The notes under the pieces were generated by a model. It did no database searches. It had not been told where the DNA came from and worked only from the letters and a program-made list of their open reading frames with translations. Source: Kiritimatiellales bacterium (GTDB lineage Bacteria; Verrucomicrobiota; Kiritimatiellia; Kiritimatiellales; Tichowtungiaceae). Taken from it: a stretch of 64,000 nt of DNA. The stretch is from positions 1 to 64,000 of the forward strand of contig JBBADV010000005.1 in NCBI GenBank assembly GCA_041656295.1, read 5' to 3'. The translations under genes and the position numbers were made by a program. Of the stretch, positions 59,056-64,000 are shown piece by piece. Position 1 is the first letter of the stretch; each line of letters begins with the position of its first letter.

Positions 59056-60047
59056 TTAGATGTTTAGTCCCACCAGTGTGCTGGAACGGATCAAACTTAA
59101 AGCGATCCGGATCAGAAGTCCAGAGTTTGCAGAGATATTCGTATGGCGTAAGACCGTGTAATGGTTTGAGCCGTTTGGCAAAGTGATAGGCCATCAAAAA
59201 GGTCTGTATGTGTTCTTTCAGCTGATCTTGGGTTCCATAGTGATAACGCTTCACCGTGGCCTCTTTCAACGTCCGGTTCATCCGCTCAACCTGTCCGCTT
59301 GTCCAGGGATGGTTTGAGTTGGGTCAACCGGTGATCTACATTGTTTCGGGCGCAAGCCGGCTCAAAGGCATGTGCGCGAAAAAGACTTCCGGAATTTATC
59401 GCCTGCTTGATATCCGCTATCGCGGATTGTCGGTTACCCGGCGAGGTAAACCGGGTTCCGTTATCCGTTAATACGGTGTGGATAGTATCAGGAACGGCCC
59501 GGATGAGCTCTGGAAGAAAGTTGGCGGCAATTCGCCGGGCTGCCTTTTCGTGAAGCTGAACAACAGTAAATTTTGACGTACGGCCAATGGCAGCAAACAT
59601 ATATAACCTGCCTTCTTCCGTGCGGACCTCAGCGATGTCGATATGGAAAAACCCGATCGGACAGGTTTTGAATTTCCGTTTGCTCCGGGGATCTTTGGTA
59701 TCCGGCAGCCGGCGAATACCATGACGTTGGCAGCAACGATGCAGAGAGGAGCATGTTAAATGAGGTATGGCGGTCTGCAGGCTGTAAAGACAATCATCGA
59801 GAAGAAGCAGCGTGTGTTGCCGAAAAGCGACGCAAGCGGCTTCTTCCTCCTTGCTCAGCACCGTTAACCGAGGATGCCTGGGCTCCATCAGGGCACTTTG
59901 TACCGTTGTGCGCTGTCGCCGTTTCGCTACGGTTTTCGGGTTAATACCGTGCCTCCGCACCAGACCATTCAGGCTCTCTTGACGATGTTGTATCGTTCGA
60001 CGCACCGCCTCAGTCGTACGGGTGCATCCGTGTACTATCTGTCCCAT
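59048..60047 (-). pseudogene. frameshifted IS481-family transposase
   Basis: The first 253 codons (60047 to 59286) hold the HTH (NGLVRRHGINPKTVAK) and the catalytic-core start FHIDIAEVRTEEGRLYMF (first Asp) and VLTDNGTRFT (second Asp). The frame then shifts: after DHRLTQLK it enters a wrong frame and stops, while the other frame continues with HPWTSGQVERMNRTLKEATV, which supplies the catalytic Glu, and PLHGLTPYEYLC. One extra base near 59300-59310 explains it. The C-terminal frame runs through the terminal repeat and stops in copy 1 at 59048. Probably inactive unless the shift is read through. Confidence 0.85.
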
Positions 60048-60108
60048 AATTTATCCCTCCGGAGCTGGTTATACATCACTCCAGTACACTGTGGGACTAA
60101 ACATCTAA
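59056..60108 (-). mobile_element. IS481-family insertion sequence, copy 2, with both ends
   Basis: A 1053-bp element bounded by inverted ends (TTAGATGTTTAGTCCCACC at the left, the complement of TTAGATGTTTAGTCCCACAG at the right). The ends are related but not identical beyond the first 17 bases. It encodes one transposase on the - strand, interrupted by a frameshift. No direct target duplication can be named, because the left flank is the truncated copy 1. Its orientation is opposite to copy 1. Confidence 0.85.
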
Positions 60109-60168
60109 TAAGCTTAGAGACCGGCATAGATGATGGATAAAAAAGTACAATGGCAGTTTTTCCCCGGA

Positions 60169-61161
60169 TTACTTTAATTTTGGAGCCGGACTCGCAGAGC
60201 AGCTTTCGCAACCAACAGTACCCTTATCGGTTTTTACGCCGGAATCAGATACCTGGAGTGGAAACGCTCTGAATCTTTCCGGCGCCGGAAACTCGCCGAG
60301 CCCGATCGCACAATCGCCCAGCCCGGAACCGGAAATTTTCGCCGGGATGTTTTGTGCGGCAAATTCAGTGATGATTGCGGCGAGCGCAGCATTACAAAGC
60401 CCCGCCTCTTCCATCAGTTTTTGATTGAGAATCAGGTTTTCCCCGAGCGTTGAAAAATCATCCATCACGGCTCCAACGCTCTGATCCATGCGATCAAAAA
60501 TTTTCTCAAAACAGCCCGGATTCAGCGCGCGGCGCTCATCGAGATGCCGGATAACATCCGCCGTTTTCATTTTTGCGCCGGAATAAACGGCTGTGAACGG
60601 AAATGCTTCTTTGAGCGGTTGAATTTCTAATGGTTCTGCGCGGTACGCCACTGCACCGCCAAAAACACTGGCCGCTGCATCTGCACCGGAACCGCATCCC
60701 TGCACACGGCGAATCGTTGCCAAACTGCGCTTGAAGATTTCCATTAACGTAGACGCGACGCCCCCGTCGCGTTCTTTACGTACGGGGGACGCGACGGGGG
60801 CGTCGCGTCTACTTTCTAAAAATGCCGCATGCGTAGCAACAGTAACGGCAGCGGAAGAACCGAAGCCGATGTCGCCGGGGAAATCGGATTCGATTTTAAG
60901 CTCGATACCCTGCGCCGGCGAATATTGTTTTACAGCATCCAGCACAAAACGAAAATCGGGATGGTCAGTCAGCGCTGCCAGCGGCGCCTCATATTCTCCG
61001 AGCGCCGATGTAATGCGCAGAATTTTTCCCGGTGCCGGATTGATTGTTACATGGATGCGCTGATTGATTGCACAGACCAGCGCGCGACGTCCGTGTAATA
61101 CAGCGTGCTCGCCTAATAACATCAGCGATCCCGGCGCCGAGGCTGTAATTGACGATTTCAA
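60169..61161 (-). CDS. GHMP kinase, second of the mevalonate cluster, with a palindrome-coded insert
   Basis: This 330-aa GHMP-fold kinase resembles mevalonate and phosphomevalonate kinases: PGSLMLLGEHAVLHG (10-24), ATP loop PGDIGFGSSAAVTVA (about 94-108), VQGCGSGADAAASVFGG and the third motif KISGSGLGDCAIGLG. Neighbouring genes make it the best candidate for phosphomevalonate kinase or mevalonate-phosphate decarboxylase-like activity; the sequence does not decide. Residues about 117-139 (ESRRDAPVASPVRKERDGGVAST) are coded by a perfect 23-bp-arm palindrome and seem to be an in-frame insertion in a loop between two helices. It is the last gene of the - strand cluster, 89 bp behind the mevalonate kinase gene. 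Confidence 0.8.
   Translation of the reverse strand: MKSSITASAPGSLMLLGEHAVLHGRRALVCAINQRIHVTINPAPGKILRITSALGEYEAPLAALTDHPDFRFVLDAVKQYSPAQGIELKIESDFPGDIGFGSSAAVTVATHAAFLESRRDAPVASPVRKERDGGVASTLMEIFKRSLATIRRVQGCGSGADAAASVFGGAVAYRAEPLEIQPLKEAFPFTAVYSGAKMKTADVIRHLDERRALNPGCFEKIFDRMDQSVGAVMDDFSTLGENLILNQKLMEEAGLCNAALAAIITEFAAQNIPAKISGSGLGDCAIGLGEFPAPERFRAFPLQVSDSGVKTDKGTVGCESCSASPAPKLK
60749..60812. repeat. perfect inverted repeat inside the GHMP kinase gene
   Basis: Arms of 23 bp (GTAGACGCGACGCCCCCGTC...) at 60749-60771 and 60790-60812 are exact reverse complements around an 18-bp centre. The element is more G+C-rich than the gene around it and lies fully in the reading frame without a stop. It behaves like the in-frame palindromic elements known from Rickettsia. 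Confidence 0.9.
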
Positions 61162-61250
61162 TCCTGTTATCCTGTCAAAATTCTAATCACTAATTCCCGT
61201 GTTTTTTGCGGTAAATAAAATTCATTTCTATCCGCGCGATCCGGGGTTTA

Positions 61251-62249
61251 TTAAACAATTCTTGTGCCGAGCGGATCGCCGCGCAGCGGTGAAATTTTAT
61301 AGCCGTATTTTGCGGCGAGCGCGACCGGCATGGAATCGGCGAATACGATGACAGCGCCGCCGGCAGTGCCGCGGACTGCTCCGGCACCGCAAATTTTTGC
61401 GGCGCCGCCGGAATTTTCAATTTCGGCGATAAACTTCCGGACCGGCTCCGGTACAACACCGATCCGGCAAAGCAATTGATGGTTCTCGCGAATCAATGCG
61501 CGCATCATTCCGCAGTTAGCGGAACACACCGCCTGTTCGACTGCGCCGGTCACGGCTTCAAAGTCATCCCAGATTTTATCGGTTTCAAAGTTTGTTTTTA
61601 CCTGTACAACGCATTCGCCGGTGGTTGATTCCGGCAGTCCGGTTTCGACCAGAAACATTTTCATGCGCGGCAGCGGAATTGAACGCGCCCGGCCGTTTTG
61701 AAATACAGCGGCGCCGCCGTAAAGTGAAATATAGGAGTCGACGCCGCTGGGATGGCCGTGCTGCAGTTTTTCGGCCTCCATACTGAAGTTGTAATACCAG
61801 TCCGGCTTGAAGTCGACGCGCAGATAATGGCCGAGAGCGCGCAGTTCGCTGAGCACGGATGCCGCCGATGAACCGAGACCGCTGCCCATCGGTAGATTGG
61901 ATTTAAGTTTAATAACGATGCCGCTGTCGAGCGAATGATGCAGTCCGTCGAGCACGGTGATAAAACCGTATTTAAAGAGATCCACCGGCTTGTTCAGGAC
62001 GTCGCGAATACCGAGTTTGCCTTCGAGAAAAAGCTGATAGTTATTGACGGCACGGCGTCTAAAATCGCGCAGCGCCCGCAGTGTAAATGATTGACGCTCT
62101 TTGCCGGGCAGATCGAACGCTACGTCTTCCGGTGTTTCTTCAATGGTGGCGGTTACGCTGCGATCAATCGCCATAGCAACGGCCGGTTTTCCGTAAACCG
62201 CTGCATGCTCGCCGCTCAAAATCAGTTTGCCTGGCGCGATTGCTTTCAT
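61251..62249 (-). CDS. mevalonate kinase
   Basis: The protein has 332 aa from the ATG at 62249 (MKAIAPGKLILSGEHAAVYG); a longer frame starting at 62360 would overlap the HMG-CoA synthase gene and add residues unlike the family. GHMP motifs: APGKLILSGEHAAVYG (5-20), LPMGSGLGSSAASV (119-132) and a C-terminal GAGAVRGTAGGAV, which resembles motif 3. GHPSGVDSYISLYGG provides the catalytic Asp. It converts mevalonate to 5-phosphomevalonate. It begins 13 bp after the HMG-CoA synthase stop, so the two are co-transcribed. Confidence 0.88.
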   Translation of the reverse strand: MKAIAPGKLILSGEHAAVYGKPAVAMAIDRSVTATIEETPEDVAFDLPGKERQSFTLRALRDFRRRAVNNYQLFLEGKLGIRDVLNKPVDLFKYGFITVLDGLHHSLDSGIVIKLKSNLPMGSGLGSSAASVLSELRALGHYLRVDFKPDWYYNFSMEAEKLQHGHPSGVDSYISLYGGAAVFQNGRARSIPLPRMKMFLVETGLPESTTGECVVQVKTNFETDKIWDDFEAVTGAVEQAVCSANCGMMRALIRENHQLLCRIGVVPEPVRKFIAEIENSGGAAKICGAGAVRGTAGGAVIVFADSMPVALAAKYGYKISPLRGDPLGTRIV

Positions 62250-62262
62250 TGCGGTCAGTGAA

Positions 62263-63423
62263 TCAGATCCCGGCAGGTTCGTAAATGCGCTTATGCGCGC
62301 GAAGTCCGGCGAAGCGGAAAGGGCCGGTGCGGTATTGCGGGAATGAATATTCGCCGCCATCGGTTGGAATGCCGTAAAGATAAATGTCTTCGTACTGCCG
62401 GAATGTAAGCGCCGCGCGGTTTGCGAGCAGAGTTTTATGCGCGTCAGAAAACAAAACGCCGCGCCAGCCCGGCTGAACTACGCCGCTGAAAAATTCGGCG
62501 GTGCAGCCGGAGCCGTAGCTGTAAAAGCCGATCCGTTTCCCGGCGAGATCCTCTCCGGAATGATCCAGCAGCGAGCAGAGTCCAATGTAGAGTGAAGCGG
62601 AATAACAGTTTCCGGCGACGCGACTGTAAATTAATGATTCGCCGGTGACGCGGTGGAGTTCTTCACCGGAGATCCCTTTCACGAGTTTTTGATGCGCTTT
62701 TTCCGCCATACGCGTGAATGGAATATGATAGCAAAAGCGCGCGAAATTTTCCGGCGTGCGCCCGCTTTGCGCGGCGTACTGCTGCCACGATTTCAACAGC
62801 GCTTTGATATAAATCAGCGTTGAATATCTGCCATCCACCAGCGCTTCGGACAGATAATTCGGCCGCCAGAAATCCATCACATCAGATGAATAAAAACCGG
62901 CTTCCGGATCAATCGCAACCAGCCGCGGATTGGCGGCGACGGTGAACGCCACCGCGCCACAGCCCTGCGTTGATTCGCCGGGGCTGCCGAGTGCGTAGCG
63001 CGCAACATCGGACGCAATCACCAGAACTTTGGTATGCGGATTCATCGCCACCAGACCCATCGCCATGCGCAGTGCCGCCGTTGCGCTGTAGCACGCCTGT
63101 TTTAATTCTACCACGCGACAGCGTTCCGGAAGATCCAGTAAACCGTGCACGAAAAGACCGGCGGATTTCGACTGGTCAATTCCGCTCTCGGTAGCAAATA
63201 AAATTGTTTCGACCTGTTCAAGTTCGCCGGAATTTTTCAGCGGGAATGCGGCGCTTGCCGCCATGGTTACGATATCTTCATCCGGCGGCGGAATACCCAT
63301 TTTTTCCTGACCGATACCGATCAGAAATTTCCCGGGATCAACCTTGCGCTCTTCCGCCAGCAGCTTTAAATCCAGAAAATACTGCGCTGTATAAAACGAG
63401 ATTCTGTCGATGCCGATATCCAT
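62263..63423 (-). CDS. hydroxymethylglutaryl-CoA synthase
   Basis: The protein has 386 aa from the ATG at 63423 (MDIGIDRISFYTAQYFLDL). With this start the catalytic residues fall at C111 (LKQACYSATAAL), E79 (ATESGIDQSKS) and H233 (CYHIPFTRMAEKAH), exactly the numbering of the well-studied staphylococcal enzyme, which supports the start over the ATG at 63435. It condenses acetyl-CoA with acetoacetyl-CoA to give HMG-CoA, the entry to the mevalonate pathway. It is the first recognised gene of the mevalonate cluster here; HMG-CoA reductase is not in the window. Confidence 0.95.
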   Translation of the reverse strand: MDIGIDRISFYTAQYFLDLKLLAEERKVDPGKFLIGIGQEKMGIPPPDEDIVTMAASAAFPLKNSGELEQVETILFATESGIDQSKSAGLFVHGLLDLPERCRVVELKQACYSATAALRMAMGLVAMNPHTKVLVIASDVARYALGSPGESTQGCGAVAFTVAANPRLVAIDPEAGFYSSDVMDFWRPNYLSEALVDGRYSTLIYIKALLKSWQQYAAQSGRTPENFARFCYHIPFTRMAEKAHQKLVKGISGEELHRVTGESLIYSRVAGNCYSASLYIGLCSLLDHSGEDLAGKRIGFYSYGSGCTAEFFSGVVQPGWRGVLFSDAHKTLLANRAALTFRQYEDIYLYGIPTDGGEYSFPQYRTGPFRFAGLRAHKRIYEPAGI

Positions 63424-63482
63424 ATGTTTAAACACGCCGGAATGATCCCATGACTCATTGCAACACCACCGGCCGGAAAATT

Positions 63483-64000
63483 TTATTTTGATGCCAGCCA
63501 GTGAAAAATTAATGCGGCAGCCGCACCGAAAAACGAGAAAATCGAGAGCGACTTATTAAACAGGTAAAATGTATCTTGCGGACGGATGGTGAGTACCGGC
63601 TGCCCGGCTTCGATTGCCGTCGCCGGCGAAACAAGAATTTCCAGGATTTTGCCGCGCAGCGGTTTATCGCCCTCGCCGTACAGATCCGCCAGCATAATAT
63701 CTGTATTATAAAGTGAACAGGCCTGCAAATCGGCACGCGCTGTTTTTAACGCTTCCATTTTTTCTTCCACATCATCCGCGCCGGAATTTTTTGCTTCGCT
63801 GTAGGCCTTTTCAGCATCAGCAACTTTTAGTTTGTACGGCTCATCGCGCAGTGATGCCAACAGTGTCCGGGGTTCAATCTTATCGCCGGGCTGCACCGGT
63901 ATCTGGCTGACCACGCCGGGAACAGAAAAAGCCACCGGTATTTCCAGCGGATGTTTTTTCAAAATCTTTTCGGTCGGAAACCATGCATCGCGAATTGCCC
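63483..64000 (-). CDS. HlyD/biotinyl-lipoyl-type membrane-associated protein, 5'-truncated by the window
   Basis: The reading frame stays open to the right edge of the window, so the start is missing; at least 172 codons are present. Visible features: a hammerhead-like half (VAFSVPGVVSQIPVQPGDKIEPRTLLASL), a helical hairpin (about 50 residues, VADAEKAYSEAKNSGADDVEEKMEALK), a second half (LRGKILEILVSPATAIEAGQPVLTI) and a C-terminal transmembrane helix (LSIFSFFGAAAALIFHWLASK). This order resembles a membrane-fusion (HlyD) adaptor with its anchor at the C-terminus, an unusual position. The partner transporter may lie outside the window. Confidence 0.6.
   Translation of the reverse strand, partial: AIRDAWFPTEKILKKHPLEIPVAFSVPGVVSQIPVQPGDKIEPRTLLASLRDEPYKLKVADAEKAYSEAKNSGADDVEEKMEALKTARADLQACSLYNTDIMLADLYGEGDKPLRGKILEILVSPATAIEAGQPVLTIRPQDTFYLFNKSLSIFSFFGAAAALIFHWLASK

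Overview
The window is a 64 kb piece of bacterial chromosome with normal coding density and G+C a little above half. No rRNA or taxon-defining gene is present, so the source is inferred from gene content. An exosortase/EpsI exopolysaccharide locus, a GbsR-like regulator, a NusG paralogue, GxxExxY and four-helix-bundle (S23-type) genes, and a mevalonate gene cluster together fit the PVC superphylum (Verrucomicrobiota, Kiritimatiellota or Lentisphaerota) best. This placement is only moderately sure.

Left part, 0.1-18.4 kb: mostly housekeeping genes. They include a TrmJ-type RNA methyltransferase, a HAD-UbiA fusion, a flippase, a CAU tRNA, ksgA-pdxA, a SurA-like chaperone, typA/bipA, a SulP transporter with STAS domain, hisC, an ACT protein coupled to a phenylacetate-CoA ligase, tRNA-Ser(UGA) followed by a small GIY-YIG nuclease gene, galK, recA and mtaB. 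Next comes an array of five palindromes spaced 157-158 bp apart (18.4-19.1 kb), then two small DNA-binding protein genes, one ribbon-helix-helix and one XRE type.

Centre, 19.8-55.1 kb: one exopolysaccharide locus, all on the + strand. It opens with a GbsR/MarR regulator, a translationally coupled NusG/RfaH-like antiterminator and a leader containing an ops/JUMPstart-like element. The genes that follow are gmd and fcl (GDP-fucose), a Wzx flippase, two more SDR enzymes, a MenD-like TPP enzyme, a pyruvyltransferase-like protein, seven glycosyltransferase genes, and an unusual set of phospho- and nucleotidyl-transfer genes (uridine kinase, alkaline-phosphatase-superfamily protein, nucleotidyltransferase, nucleotidyltransferase-thymidylate kinase fusion, APH-type kinase). 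The locus also holds two O-antigen polymerase/ligase-like proteins, a WbaP-type initiating transferase, a GT-C-like membrane protein, and finally an exosortase with EpsI, closed by a strong intrinsic terminator. Several of these enzymes carry low-complexity inserts, in frame, that resemble short repeats found between genes in the same locus.

Right part, 55.3-64 kb: a GxxExxY gene bracketed by inverted repeats, leuA-aroE, a damaged pair of IS481-type elements, then on the - strand a mevalonate cluster (HMG-CoA synthase, mevalonate kinase, a second GHMP kinase with a 23-bp-arm palindrome inside its reading frame) and a 5'-truncated HlyD/biotinyl-lipoyl-type protein at the window edge.

Most notable are the possible RfaH/ops-type control of the locus, the in-frame repeat insertions, three small-protein genes each next to its own repeat family, and the VanZ-like/GT26/GT26 fusion protein.
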